Below the pieces are notes generated by a model. It saw nothing but the letters and a program-made list of their open reading frames with translations. It did no database searches and was not told where the DNA came from. A DNA stretch of 64,000 nt. It comes from Halorhabdus rudnickae (lineage in GTDB: Archaea > Halobacteriota > Halobacteria > Halobacteriales > Haloarculaceae). The first letter of the stretch is position 1. Each line of letters opens with the position of its first letter. Below are positions 15,418 through 24,387 of this stretch, in pieces. Location of the stretch: assembly GCF_900880625.1 (NCBI RefSeq), contig NZ_CAAHFB010000001.1:868001-932000 (forward strand), read 5' to 3'. Position numbers and translations under genes: made by a program.

Positions 15418-16215
15418 CTACTCTGTTTCGTATTTGTCCGCGAGTACATCGAGCGTTTCGTGGTGTTCGGTCGTGTGCGGTGCAGTCAGCGGCGAGACGC
15501 TTACCCGCCCCTCGAAGACGGCTCGCCGGTCTGTTCCATCCGGGTCGGGAATGGTCCCGTCGGCCATCCACTCCCAGATACGATCGTGGAGTTCGATCTC
15601 TTCGCCCTCGCGGATAGCGCCCATCTCGTAGACGTCAGACGGTTCTGTGATCTCCACAGGGGCCGTCGCCACGCCGTTTTCGGCGAGTGGCGCGTTGACG
15701 TTGAGGTAGTCGGCTTGTTCGAAGACGCCGGCATCAGGAGCGTGCTCGACCAGATAGCGGGCCACGCGAGTCGCGTTGGCGTAGGAGGCCGGATCCTCGG
15801 TCAGTGGCTCCCACTTCTCGTCGTCCCGAACAGGGACGTACATCGAGACGGCGATGGCAGGGACGTCGAAGAATGTTGCCTCGACTGCCGCACTGACTGT
15901 GCCAGACCGCCCGAGGACGTACGCCCCGAGATTGGCGCCGTCGTTGCAACCTGCCACGACGATGTCTGTCTCGGGGACGAGTACCTCCAGGCCGGCGACG
16001 ACGCAGTCGGCCGGTGTCCCGTCGATTGCATACCCCAGTTCGTGTTCGCTCACCTCGACGTTGGTTGAGATCGATCGTCCGACTGCACTCCGATCGTCGG
16101 CCGGCGCGACAGCCGTCACTTCGCCGACGGCCGAGAGTGCCTCATAGAGCGCACCCAGGCCGACGCTGTCGATCCCGTCGTCGTTGGTCAACAGAATCCT
16201 CGGCTCCTCGTCCAT
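15418..16215 (-). CDS. surE: 5'/3'-nucleotidase SurE
   Basis: 265 residues from ATG at 16215; the frame extends 21 codons upstream, but the family N-terminus RILLTNDDGIDSVG starts here. The metal-binding Asp pair of LTNDDG, the Ser of GTPADCV and the Asn of GCNDGANLG are all present. SurE dephosphorylates nucleoside 5'- and 3'-monophosphates using a divalent metal. Length fits the family. Downstream of the Rsm22-like gene on the same strand with an 80-base gap; the relation is unclear. Confidence 0.93.
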   Translation of the reverse strand: MDEEPRILLTNDDGIDSVGLGALYEALSAVGEVTAVAPADDRSAVGRSISTNVEVSEHELGYAIDGTPADCVVAGLEVLVPETDIVVAGCNDGANLGAYVLGRSGTVSAAVEATFFDVPAIAVSMYVPVRDDEKWEPLTEDPASYANATRVARYLVEHAPDAGVFEQADYLNVNAPLAENGVATAPVEITEPSDVYEMGAIREGEEIELHDRIWEWMADGTIPDPDGTDRRAVFEGRVSVSPLTAPHTTEHHETLDVLADKYETE

Positions 16216-16296
16216 GGGTGGGTTCCGATCCAATCGGGCAAAAGCCTGTCCTCGCTCGACCGTGGGCAGCGTGACCATCCAGCGTCCGAGTCGGCC

Positions 16297-17712
16297 TCAC
16301 ACCGGGATCCGTTCGACGACCGTCTCGGCCTCGACGACCAGATTGTAGGCGCCCTCGTCGTCGTTCCACAGCGCAAGGACGTTCTCGAAGGAGAGGAGAT
16401 CGCCGTACTCGCTCGTCCGCAGCTCCTCGTTGAGGACCGACTCGCGAGTCAATACGGCGAAGTGATCGATCCGCTCGCTACCGTCGCCGACGAGAAAAAC
16501 CGGGTTGGCGTCGGGATCCTCGCGCAGGTCCGGGCTGAGTTTGATCCCCACGACGTTGATCCGGTCGGTAACGTATCCCTCCGCGTCGGCCATCCTGGCG
16601 ACGCGTGACTGATCGGGCACGTAGTCGATGGCCCGCTCGTCGTCCCTTCGGAGGATCGAGTAGGCGTACTGGACATCGACGTTGACGAACTCGCCGGGAT
16701 CGTGGTCGTGGTCGTCGCAAGCCTCGTCGAGTCGCCGCTGGAACGGGGGGATCGCCAGATCGCCCTCGCGGGTGAACGACCAGCACTCGCCGCCGGGCGT
16801 CTCCCCGGGCCAGAGGCGGACCGTCGGCTCGTAGACCGAGTAGGTGTCCTCGACAGCCCGTTCCGTCTCCCGGAGGCCGGTAGCGGTCCGCCTGTCCGCC
16901 GGGGAGAGCGCCAGGATCGAGCCGTCCCCTGCCAGCGCGTCCGCGTAGCGACGGAGGACGCTCGACGGCTCGTCCAGTTCGTCGAGGACGTTTGCGAAGA
17001 CGATCAAATCGAACTCGCCATCGGCTTCGAACGTCTCGGCACGGTCTCGATGGATCGTCGTGTGGACGTTCGGTCCCGTCTCCGCGAGGACCGATTCGAG
17101 GACCGTCGCGGCCCCGTCGCCCGGTTCGACGGCGTGGTACTCGACGATCCCGCCGGCATCGGTCAGGAGATCGAGTAGTCCGAGCGCGGGGCCGCCCACG
17201 CCGGCACCCACGTCGAGGACGCGAACCCGAGACGGAAGCCGATCGTCTTCCACCAACGAATCGAGTGCGTACTGCCCGACGGCGTAGTAGTCCGGCAGAT
17301 GATAAACCGCGTAGGCCAGAGCGGTGAGCCGGTCGTACTCGACGGCCGCATCCTCGAGGTAGGCCGCCTTGACCTCGCGGATCCGCTCGCGGAGTCGATC
17401 GCCCGACTCGCCCTCGGGCCACCCGGCACCGAATTCCGCAACGAGCAGGTCTTCGAGGACGCGTGCGTACCGTTCGGGGAACGCTTGGACGTGTTCGACC
17501 GACGCATCGAGCGGCCCCGTCGGCGCCGGAACGAACGTCCCGTCCTCGCGCTCGCGCAGTCCCAACTCGAAGGCCTCCTCGCGGAGCGTCCGCTTGATCA
17601 CGCCCGGGTGGGGCTGTTCCTCGACGTAGTCCTGGATCTCCTCGGGATCGATCGGCCGGACGTTCTGGAGGTACTTCGCCGTGTCGACGATCGCCTGTCG
17701 CTGGTCACTCAT
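16297..17712 (-). CDS. Rsm22/METTL17-like methyltransferase
   Basis: 471 residues. A helical N-terminal region (about 1-165) precedes a Rossmann-type SAM domain with motif I VLDVGAGVGGPALGLLDLL near residue 165, an acidic VEP at the end of strand 2, and FANVLDELD after motif IV. The C-terminal 180 residues are beta-rich. It fits the small-ribosomal-subunit Rsm22 family; mitochondrial members act in assembly of the small subunit. The CxxC-type Fe-S cysteines of METTL17 are not evident. It starts 8 bases inside the end of the prephenate dehydrogenase gene, so the two are coupled. Confidence 0.82.
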   Translation of the reverse strand: MSDQRQAIVDTAKYLQNVRPIDPEEIQDYVEEQPHPGVIKRTLREEAFELGLREREDGTFVPAPTGPLDASVEHVQAFPERYARVLEDLLVAEFGAGWPEGESGDRLRERIREVKAAYLEDAAVEYDRLTALAYAVYHLPDYYAVGQYALDSLVEDDRLPSRVRVLDVGAGVGGPALGLLDLLTDAGGIVEYHAVEPGDGAATVLESVLAETGPNVHTTIHRDRAETFEADGEFDLIVFANVLDELDEPSSVLRRYADALAGDGSILALSPADRRTATGLRETERAVEDTYSVYEPTVRLWPGETPGGECWSFTREGDLAIPPFQRRLDEACDDHDHDPGEFVNVDVQYAYSILRRDDERAIDYVPDQSRVARMADAEGYVTDRINVVGIKLSPDLREDPDANPVFLVGDGSERIDHFAVLTRESVLNEELRTSEYGDLLSFENVLALWNDDEGAYNLVVEAETVVERIPV

Positions 17713-18469
17713 CGTCGGGATGGCTCCGGCGTGTGGCCTGTTCGTACAGTTGCTCGAAGGTCTCCTCGTCGGCTGCGGCCAACTCCTGAGCGGCCTCGGC
17801 CACGTCAGCGCCCCCCTCGAAGGCGGTCTGGATGTCGGCGTAGACGCGGGCCTCCCCGCCAGTCACTCCCTCCAGAAGATCGAAGAGGCCGGCCGAAATC
17901 GGTGTCTGGAAGCGCTCGGGGATCGGCTCGGCGGCCAGGCCGAAGGCGAGAATCGCAGCGTGAACGCGAGCCTGGACGGTCTCCATCGCTGCGTCGTGTT
18001 CGGCTGGCGTCGTCTCGAAGAGGTCGTTGCCAGCCGCCGCGAGCGCCGCGCGGACGCGGTCGGTGACCGGTCCCGCTTGGTCGGCCACCAGCGGGACGTT
18101 ACCTGGCGCGTTCGCCGGCGCAAACAGCGGATGAAAGCTCACACGCTCGCAATCGGGAGCGTGTTCGGCCATCGCTGCAACGGGCTGGGCCATGACGCCC
18201 GCGAGGTCGCAGATCGCCACACTGGCCTTGGATGCGTGGGTCTCGATCGTATCGGCCGTCACCGGGATCGGGACGGCCACACAGACGAGATCGAAGCGCT
18301 CGTCGGTGTCCGGGGCGACCGCGCGGCCGTTGAGTTCCTCGGCCGCAGCACGAGCCACAGCGGAGTCGACGTCAGTGAAGGCGACGGCTGGCGGATCGTC
18401 GAGGTGATCGTCGAGCGTGCGGGCAAACCACCGGCCCATCTCCCCCGCGCCGACGACGAGTAGGTCCAT
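17705..18469 (-). CDS. Prephenate dehydrogenase
   Basis: 254 residues from ATG at 18469. The start MDLLVVGAGEMGRWFA is an NAD(P)-binding glycine loop. The middle has CVAVPIPVTADTI and SFHPLFAPAN, the HPLFGP-like catalytic region of TyrA enzymes, and a helical C-terminal dimerisation domain follows. It converts prephenate to 4-hydroxyphenylpyruvate for tyrosine synthesis. There is no fused chorismate mutase or ACT domain. It overlaps the Rsm22-like gene and is divergent from the FAH hydrolase. Confidence 0.85.
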   Translation of the reverse strand: MDLLVVGAGEMGRWFARTLDDHLDDPPAVAFTDVDSAVARAAAEELNGRAVAPDTDERFDLVCVAVPIPVTADTIETHASKASVAICDLAGVMAQPVAAMAEHAPDCERVSFHPLFAPANAPGNVPLVADQAGPVTDRVRAALAAAGNDLFETTPAEHDAAMETVQARVHAAILAFGLAAEPIPERFQTPISAGLFDLLEGVTGGEARVYADIQTAFEGGADVAEAAQELAAADEETFEQLYEQATRRSHPDDE

Positions 18470-18572
18470 GTCCTGGCGTACCGCTGGATGAGTCAAAAGC
18501 CGTTCGTCTGCCGGGCCAGCGGCGTCGGTCCGGGTCGAAAACGCTAACAGGCCCGACGCGATAGCGAAAGAC

Positions 18573-19346
18573 ATGAAACGCGTCCGCTTTCGCGACCCGA
18601 CGGGTACCATCCGCGGCGGTCGATGGCTCGTCGAGGACGGCCAAGAATACGTGACGACGGCACTGGGTGAACCGGAGACGGTCGCGACGGACGAACACAC
18701 GTATCCGGCCGAGTCGGTCGACGTACTCCCGCCCGCCGAACCGACGAAAATCGTCGCGATCGGTCGCAACTACGCCGACCACGCCGACGAACAGGACGCC
18801 GATGTCCCCGATCGGCCGCTACTCTTTCTCAAACCCCCCAACACCGTCGCCAGCCACGGCTCGACGGTCTCGTTGCTGCCCGACAAGGAACGGCTGGACT
18901 ACGAAGCCGAACTCGCAGTGATCATCAGCGAGACGTGTCACAACGTCGACGCCGACGACGCCGAGGACGTCATCGCGGGCTACACTTGCTTCAACGACAT
19001 CTCCAACCGCGACGACCAGCGCGTCGAAACCAACTGGGTCCGCGGGAAGGCCTTCGACAACGCCGCGCCGATGGGACCGGTGCTCGCGACCCCCGATGAG
19101 GTCCCGGCAGATGCGACCATCGAGTGCCGCGTCAACGACGAGACGCGTCAGTCGGGCAGCCGCGAAGACATGGTCTTTGCCGTGCCCGAACTGATCGAAG
19201 AGATCACCGCCTACATGACCCTTGAACCCGGGGACGTGGTCGCAACGGGGACGCCCGAAGGTGTGGGTCCGCTCGCCGACGGCGACACCGTCGAGATCGA
19301 GATCGAGGGCATCGGGACGCTCGAACACGGCGTTCACATCCCGTGA
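18573..19346 (+). CDS. Fumarylacetoacetate hydrolase (FAH) family protein
   Basis: 257 residues. The FAH fold is shown by IVAIGRNYADHA, the metal ligands in LDYEAELAVII (two Glu) and the Asp of CFNDISNRDDQ, then GKAFDNAAPMGPVL and VVATGTPEGVGPL. Family members hydrolyse or decarboxylate beta-keto acids such as acylpyruvates and oxaloacetate; this short single-domain form most resembles acylpyruvase/oxaloacetate decarboxylase types. The specific substrate is not decidable here. Monocistronic by position, divergent from the tyrosine biosynthesis gene. Confidence 0.88.
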   Translation: MKRVRFRDPTGTIRGGRWLVEDGQEYVTTALGEPETVATDEHTYPAESVDVLPPAEPTKIVAIGRNYADHADEQDADVPDRPLLFLKPPNTVASHGSTVSLLPDKERLDYEAELAVIISETCHNVDADDAEDVIAGYTCFNDISNRDDQRVETNWVRGKAFDNAAPMGPVLATPDEVPADATIECRVNDETRQSGSREDMVFAVPELIEEITAYMTLEPGDVVATGTPEGVGPLADGDTVEIEIEGIGTLEHGVHIP

Positions 19347-19443
19347 TCGCAGCTCTCGCCCAATCGAAACCGCACACGACGTGTTGATGGGGCGATAACG
19401 ACGTTTCGTGGCTATTTTTTGCTCGAGGAACGCACCACCGCTC

Positions 19444-19905
19444 ATGGCATCCCGACACTGGCTGTACTTCGGAGGGTTTGTCCTCACGGGACTGGCACTC
19501 GTCGTAGTCGTTCTGATGGGGGTGCTCGACGCGCTGGCAGTGCTCTCCAGCGGCGCGGTTGTCTATGGCGAGGAGTTCGTATTGCTGGCGATGCTCGGAC
19601 GGGCTGGCGAGTGGGTCGTCGCGGCCGTAGTCGTTGGTCTCATTGCCGTCCTGTTCCTCGTTGCGACGATCGTCTCTGTGCTCCGGAACACCTCGTTACA
19701 TCGCGATGACCGACTCGCCGCGATCGTCGAGCGACTCGAACACGAGTATCCCCTCTTGAGACAGTTCGATGTCTCAAAACGGGTCGAACCGACAGTCGAG
19801 GACAGACAGCAACAACTCAAATCGCAGTACGTAGACGGCAAGATCAGCGACGAAGAGTTCGAGCGCGAGATGGAGCACCTGATGGACGAGGAACGCTCGA
19901 CGTGA
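19444..19905 (+). CDS. Two-helix membrane protein with C-terminal SHOCT-like motif
   Basis: 153 residues from ATG 19444. Two long hydrophobic helices (about 7-35 and 55-82) are followed by a charged cytoplasmic tail. The end, LKSQYVDGKISDEEFEREME, is the SHOCT-type short C-terminal helix pair. SHOCT motifs occur on many unrelated small membrane proteins and probably mediate oligomerisation. No function is assigned. The gene stands alone, about 100 bases after the FAH gene. Confidence 0.65.
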   Translation: MASRHWLYFGGFVLTGLALVVVVLMGVLDALAVLSSGAVVYGEEFVLLAMLGRAGEWVVAAVVVGLIAVLFLVATIVSVLRNTSLHRDDRLAAIVERLEHEYPLLRQFDVSKRVEPTVEDRQQQLKSQYVDGKISDEEFEREMEHLMDEERST

Positions 19906-20142
19906 CGAACTCCAGTGGAGTACCATCACCACTCGTTTCCGGGCACCCGCCTGTGAGGTTCACAACGTGTCGACGATGGGCCGACGGCGTTCAGTCCGTC
20001 CGCAGTATGGTCGGTCAACGAGCCGATCGCCCCGGCAATGTGGCTCCGTCGCCGTAATCGGATTTGCATCCAGGCAGCCGGCCGGTAGGAAACGTTACCA
20101 CTGTCCGAACGGCTATCAGGCTCGCGAACGTTTCTCGACCAC

Positions 20143-21072
20143 ATGCGCGACATCCCCGGTATCCACCACGTGACAGCGATCGGGAGCGATCCCGGTGAGA
20201 ACCTGGCGTTCTACACCGAGACACTCGGCCTCCGGCTAATCAAACGGAGCGTCAACCAGGACGACACCTCGGTCTATCACCTCTTCTACGGCGACCACTC
20301 GGGATCGCCGGGCACCAGCATGACCTTCTTCCCGTACCCCGGCGCACGGCCGGGGCGGGTCGGCACCGGGCAGGTCAGCACGACGCAGTTCCTGATCCCT
20401 GCCGAAGCCATCGATTACTGGGTCGATCGCCTCGCCGAGGCAGGCGTCGACGCGGGAGACCCCCACGAGCGCTTCGGCGACACTGTCCTCTCATTCGAGG
20501 ATCCCGACGGCCTCCCCCTGGAACTGATCGGCGTCGAGAACGCTCCTGCCGGCGATCCGCCGGAGGGGCCGGTCCCCGCCGAGCACGCGATCCGCGGGTT
20601 CTACGGCGTGACGCTCGCGCTGTCGGAGACCGACGCCACGGAACGGGTCCTCGAGACGATGGGCTACGAACGGACGGGAAACGAGGGGAACCGGCTCCGC
20701 TACGAAACCGACGGGGACCTCGGATACGTCGTCGAGTTGCTCGACGATCCCGACGTGGCCGACGGGCGACCTGGTGCGGGGACGATCCACCACGTCGCGT
20801 TCCGCGTCACCAGCGACGATCAGGCCGATTGGCGCGAGAAGTTACAGCACCTGGGACTGCGCCCGACGGAGATTATCGACCGCAAGTGGTTCGAGTCGGT
20901 CTACACCCGGACACCGGGCGGTGTCCTCTTCGAGTACGCCACGGAGGGGCCGGGGTATACAGTCGACGAAGACCTCGAAGGGCTGGGCGAACGGCTCGTC
21001 CTGCCCGAGTGGCTCGAGGACCGCCGCGGGCAAATCGAGAGCGGACTGCCGTCGCTGTCGACTGACGGTTGA
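20143..21072 (+). CDS. Ring-cleaving dioxygenase (VOC family, MhqO-like)
   Basis: 309 residues with two vicinal-oxygen-chelate modules. The first starts IPGIHHVTAIGSDPGENLAFYTETLGLRLIKRSVNQDD, typical of MhqO/PcpA-like extradiol enzymes. Metal ligands would be His8 or His9, His in IHHVAF of module two, and Glu in GGVLFEYATEGPGYTVDE. Bacillus MhqO-type enzymes act on hydroquinones and catechols. Here it sits beside DoxX and an HxlR regulator, the same trio of functions found in the Bacillus catDE/mhq electrophile responses, suggesting quinone or catechol detoxification. It converges on doxX. Confidence 0.83.
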   Translation: MRDIPGIHHVTAIGSDPGENLAFYTETLGLRLIKRSVNQDDTSVYHLFYGDHSGSPGTSMTFFPYPGARPGRVGTGQVSTTQFLIPAEAIDYWVDRLAEAGVDAGDPHERFGDTVLSFEDPDGLPLELIGVENAPAGDPPEGPVPAEHAIRGFYGVTLALSETDATERVLETMGYERTGNEGNRLRYETDGDLGYVVELLDDPDVADGRPGAGTIHHVAFRVTSDDQADWREKLQHLGLRPTEIIDRKWFESVYTRTPGGVLFEYATEGPGYTVDEDLEGLGERLVLPEWLEDRRGQIESGLPSLSTDG

Positions 21073-21132
21073 AACGTCGTCTACTCGGTGCTGTCGGACT
21101 ATTCGCAACTATCGGGATGGTCTCAATCCGGA

Positions 21133-21549
21133 TTAGAAGAGACCGACGCCGACGCTATACGTCCAGGACTGGCTGGCGACCGCGGCGACGATAAGCGCCC
21201 CGCCAGCCATCACGACGTTCTTCAGGAACTGTGTCATCTCGTCTTGCTGCTGGTCCTCGGGAACTGCCCAGAAGTCGTGCATCGTCGCCGCGGCGACCAG
21301 CAGGAACCCGGCGATGGCCATCGCACCGACGACGGGATAGAACCCGACGACGATACTGAGTCCCCCCGCGATGAGGACAACAGCCGACGCGATTACCGAG
21401 AAGCCGGGGGCGGGCAAACCTTTGTGCTCGGCGTAGCCGGTCATCGCCTCGCGCTGCTGGAAGTGATTCAGCCCCATGAACGCCAGGACGACTCCAAACA
21501 GCACGCGACCAGCGAGGAGGATTGCCCCCTCGGTTCCAGTGAACGCCAT
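21133..21549 (-). CDS. DoxX-family membrane protein
   Basis: 138 residues with four membrane helices and the DoxX-type pattern GRVLFGVVLAFMGLNHFQQ near the N-terminus, then GLPAPGFSVIASAVVLIAGGLSIVVG. In Bacillus, CatD and MhqP of this family work with ring-cleaving dioxygenases in quinone stress; in other settings DoxX subunits belong to thiosulfate:quinone oxidoreductase. The neighbouring dioxygenase and regulator favour the first role. Divergently transcribed from the HxlR regulator with a shared 139-base promoter gap. Confidence 0.82.
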   Translation of the reverse strand: MAFTGTEGAILLAGRVLFGVVLAFMGLNHFQQREAMTGYAEHKGLPAPGFSVIASAVVLIAGGLSIVVGFYPVVGAMAIAGFLLVAAATMHDFWAVPEDQQQDEMTQFLKNVVMAGGALIVAAVASQSWTYSVGVGLF

Positions 21550-21626
21550 CAGACGACCACCCCTCGTCCCGGTGTGTCGATATCAATCCAGTCTCTCGTG
21601 GCTCCCATAGTCAGTGTCATTGCGTT

Positions 21627-21650
21627 AGTTGGTTCGTTTCCGAACCTACT
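21627..21650. promoter_or_regulatory. Inverted repeat, candidate HxlR operator
   Basis: AGTTGGTTCG (21627-21636) and CGAACCTACT (21641-21650) pair over ten bases with one mismatch around a four-base centre. The inner six bases pair perfectly. It lies in the divergent gap between doxX and the HxlR-type gene, close to a TATA-like CTTATGA, so it could control both directions, including autoregulation. Confidence 0.6.
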
Positions 21651-21688
21651 TATGATCTCGGCGACAATATCGTGACCAGATAACACCG

Positions 21689-22042
21689 ATGTCACCCGAG
21701 ACAGTCACCGGGACAGAGACGATTGACGAACAGAACGCCGAGGCCTGCCCAGTCGTCGAGGCGGTCGAACAGATCGGCTCGGAGTGGCGCCTGATCGTAC
21801 TACAGAATCTGACCGACGGCGAACAGCGGTTCAACGAACTCAAGCGCTCGACGGGCGCGAGCTCGCGGACACTCTCGCGAGTCCTCGACGACCTCGAGGA
21901 TACCGGGTTAGTCGACCGTCGTGTCGAGGATCGACCGATCGCGACGTACTACTCACTGACCGAGAAGGGCGAAGCGTTGTGTCCGGTTTTCGCGGAACTG
22001 GAATCCTGGGCGGGAGAGTGGATCGAGAGCGTCGAGGGGTGA
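21689..22042 (+). CDS. HxlR/DUF24-family transcriptional regulator
   Basis: 117 residues, a single winged helix-turn-helix of the HxlR type: ACPVVEAVEQIGSEWRLIVLQNLTDG, then RFNELKRSTGASSRTLSRVLDDLEDTGLVDR and a wing. A conserved N-terminal cysteine, Cys20, sits at the start of the first helix, where Bacillus YodB and HypR carry the redox cysteine that reacts with quinones or disulfides. A second cysteine is in ALCPVF. Probable repressor of doxX and the dioxygenase, released by electrophiles. It faces doxX across the inverted repeat at 21627-21650. Confidence 0.87.
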   Translation: MSPETVTGTETIDEQNAEACPVVEAVEQIGSEWRLIVLQNLTDGEQRFNELKRSTGASSRTLSRVLDDLEDTGLVDRRVEDRPIATYYSLTEKGEALCPVFAELESWAGEWIESVEG

Positions 22043-22185
22043 AGCGTGGTCCGGGGTGGGACGGTCGGACGGAATGGAGCCGGTTGATCCACTGGACACC
22101 AGCGACCACTGATCGGCTGCGGAACGTCCCGCCGGACAGTGTCACGAGGCCAAAACCTTTGAGCAAGCGACGTGGACAATCGATT

Positions 22186-22554
22186 ATGGAAGTCCTGGTG
22201 GGTGTCGGCGGCACGGGGCGGTCCTTCGAGGCGCTTGAGAGTACCGTCGAGCGGGCAAAGCAGGCGGACGATGAACTTACAGTGGCGGTCTTCGACGACC
22301 CATCGGCGGGCCTGACCAGGGCACAGGTACGGGATCGAGTGCGGGAGATCGTGACCGAGCGCGGGGTTGATCCACCCCTCATGGAGGTCGACGGCGATCC
22401 CGGATCACAGCTCGTACAGATCGCCGAGACCGGCGGGTTCAACCAGTTGGTGATCGGAAACGGGGCGCGGACGCCGATGGGGAAGATCCAGCTGGACAGT
22501 ATCGCACAATTCGTCCTCTTTAACTCCCACGTCACCGTAAAGCTCGTTCGATGA
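22186..22554 (+). CDS. Universal stress protein-like, single domain
   Basis: 122 residues. MEVLVGVGGTGRSFEALESTV opens a UspA-like fold and GNGARTPMGKIQLDSIAQFVL near the end corresponds to the nucleotide-loop region, although its sequence is not the canonical G-2x-G-9x-GS. Cytoplasmic, role unknown. Its last four bases overlap the start of the GNAT gene (ATGA), so the two are translated together. This is one of four Usp-domain genes in the window. Confidence 0.75.
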   Translation: MEVLVGVGGTGRSFEALESTVERAKQADDELTVAVFDDPSAGLTRAQVRDRVREIVTERGVDPPLMEVDGDPGSQLVQIAETGGFNQLVIGNGARTPMGKIQLDSIAQFVLFNSHVTVKLVR

Positions 22555-23051
22555 ACGAGTCTCCCCCGCTGGAGCCACCGCCGGTGACGTTCGTCGACGA
22601 GGAGGGGCGACCGATTCGGATCGAACGGAGCGAGGGGGACCGGGACGCCCTGGTCACCATGTACGACAGCTTCGCACCGCACCAACGCGCCCAGGGACTC
22701 CCACCGGCCGGTCGCCAGCGCATCGAAGAGTGGCTGACGACGATCGAGGCAGGGCTGCACGTGATCGCCTGGCACGACGATCGAGCAGTGGGTCACGCCG
22801 CATTGCTGGCTGGCCCGGAGGATCACGAACTGATGATCTTCGTCCACCAGGACTATCAGCTCGCAGGTATCGGTTCCCGGCTGATCCGTGCGTTACTCGC
22901 GTGTGGACGCGAGGCCGACGTCGAGGATGTCTGGTTGTGTGTCAGGCCGAGCAATTCGGTCGCGGTTTCGCTGTACCGCTCGGTCGGGTTCGAACCGGTC
23001 GAGTCCGGTGAAACTGAACTCGAGATGAGCCTGACCTTCGAGGAGAGCTAG
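22551..23051 (+). CDS. GNAT-family N-acetyltransferase
   Basis: 166 residues. The acetyl-CoA-binding motif A is recognisable as ELMIFVHQDYQLAGIGSRLIRALLACGR (Q/R-x2-G-x-G/A type: QLAGIG), and the C-terminal region VWLCVRPSNSVAVSLYRSVGFEPV is the standard motif B. The acceptor, whether protein, amine or antibiotic, cannot be inferred. Translationally coupled to the Usp-like gene upstream; such GNAT-Usp pairs suggest stress-linked acetylation, which is inference only. Confidence 0.85.
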   Translation: MNESPPLEPPPVTFVDEEGRPIRIERSEGDRDALVTMYDSFAPHQRAQGLPPAGRQRIEEWLTTIEAGLHVIAWHDDRAVGHAALLAGPEDHELMIFVHQDYQLAGIGSRLIRALLACGREADVEDVWLCVRPSNSVAVSLYRSVGFEPVESGETELEMSLTFEES

Positions 23052-23062
23052 AAGGAGGAGTC

Positions 23063-23491
23063 TCAGCCGTGTTCTGAACGCGTTCGCGCCCCGACGCGGG
23101 CGTTTGATGTGGACTGCCTGCCGTCGGCAGCGCGCTCGGGAACACCCGTCAACCGTCTGGCCGTCTCCCGGAGGGAACGACCGTCCCCGAGCAGCGTCGC
23201 CGCCTCCGCCACGGACGCCTCGACGTCGAGGTGGACGCCGTAACACGCCGCGTAGAGTTCGATCCACTCCTCGAAGACGCAGTCCAGTCGCCGCGATTCG
23301 GGAGGCGAGAGCGTCTCGGCCCCATCGATCGACGCTTCCTGGTAGAGCGCCACGGCCGGGCCGACGCCGTCCCGGAGATACTCCAGCGCCCGGTCGCGAG
23401 CCGGCGGCTCCTCGGGCGGAAGGAAACCGCTTCGTGCGCGCCCGGCCCGCTCGGCGAGGGCCGCAATGCGGATGCGATACGTGCGACACAT
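23063..23491 (-). CDS. Hypothetical helical protein
   Basis: 142 residues from ATG at 23491 (MCRTYRIRIAALAERAGRARSG). The body is predominantly helical with two cysteines near the middle (LDCVFEEW, YAACYG). The last 30 residues are Arg/Ser/Thr-rich and look disordered. I do not recognise a family. Codon use is in keeping with the neighbours. It lies between the GNAT gene and the ferredoxin, convergent with GNAT. Confidence 0.5.
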   Translation of the reverse strand: MCRTYRIRIAALAERAGRARSGFLPPEEPPARDRALEYLRDGVGPAVALYQEASIDGAETLSPPESRRLDCVFEEWIELYAACYGVHLDVEASVAEAATLLGDGRSLRETARRLTGVPERAADGRQSTSNARVGARTRSEHG

Positions 23492-23591
23492 ATCGGTATC
23501 CCCCTGATCGAGACACGCATTCTTCACATTATTTGCTGACGGATACCCCACGAGATTACCGGATCCGCCGTAGTGGGACCCGACGGCGAGG

Positions 23592-23957
<366 letters not shown>

Positions 23958-24078
23958 TCAGCGGGAAGATTCGACCGGGGAACCACTCGTCACGTCGTCG
24001 GACTCGGGCGCGTACAGGGACGATCCCGGATCGCACTCGTCCCAACAGACGGATAAGTCCGGTCCGCGAACGAGGCCC

Positions 24079-24387
24079 ATGGCAACAGACGAACTCGAAA
24101 CGACGACGGTAACCGTGGAAACAGACGATGCAACCGATACGCTCGAGATCCCGATCGCGCTGATCGACCTACTGACCGACGAGGACAGCGAAGATGTCCC
24201 GACGGTGGTCGGTGACATCGCGATGTTTGGACTTGCCCAGCGGGTCCACACGGCAGTCCACCACAGCGACGGCGACCCGAGTGCGGGCCTCGACGCTGAC
24301 CTCGAAGCCATCGAGGCCGCGACCGACGAGGAGTTCCAGAAACGGTTCGGCTCAAGCTTCGAAGACCTCCTCGACCACAGCCACTGA
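24079..24387 (+). CDS. Hypothetical acidic protein
   Basis: 102 residues, strongly acidic. A beta-rich N-terminus (TTTVTVETDDATDTLEIPIALIDLL) is followed by helices ending in FGSSFEDLLDHSH. No cysteine or membrane segment is present. I recognise it only as a haloarchaeal conserved-type small protein. The ATG lies about 30 bases after the short TATA-like region. The direct-repeat array begins right after its stop. Confidence 0.6.
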   Translation: MATDELETTTVTVETDDATDTLEIPIALIDLLTDEDSEDVPTVVGDIAMFGLAQRVHTAVHHSDGDPSAGLDADLEAIEAATDEEFQKRFGSSFEDLLDHSH

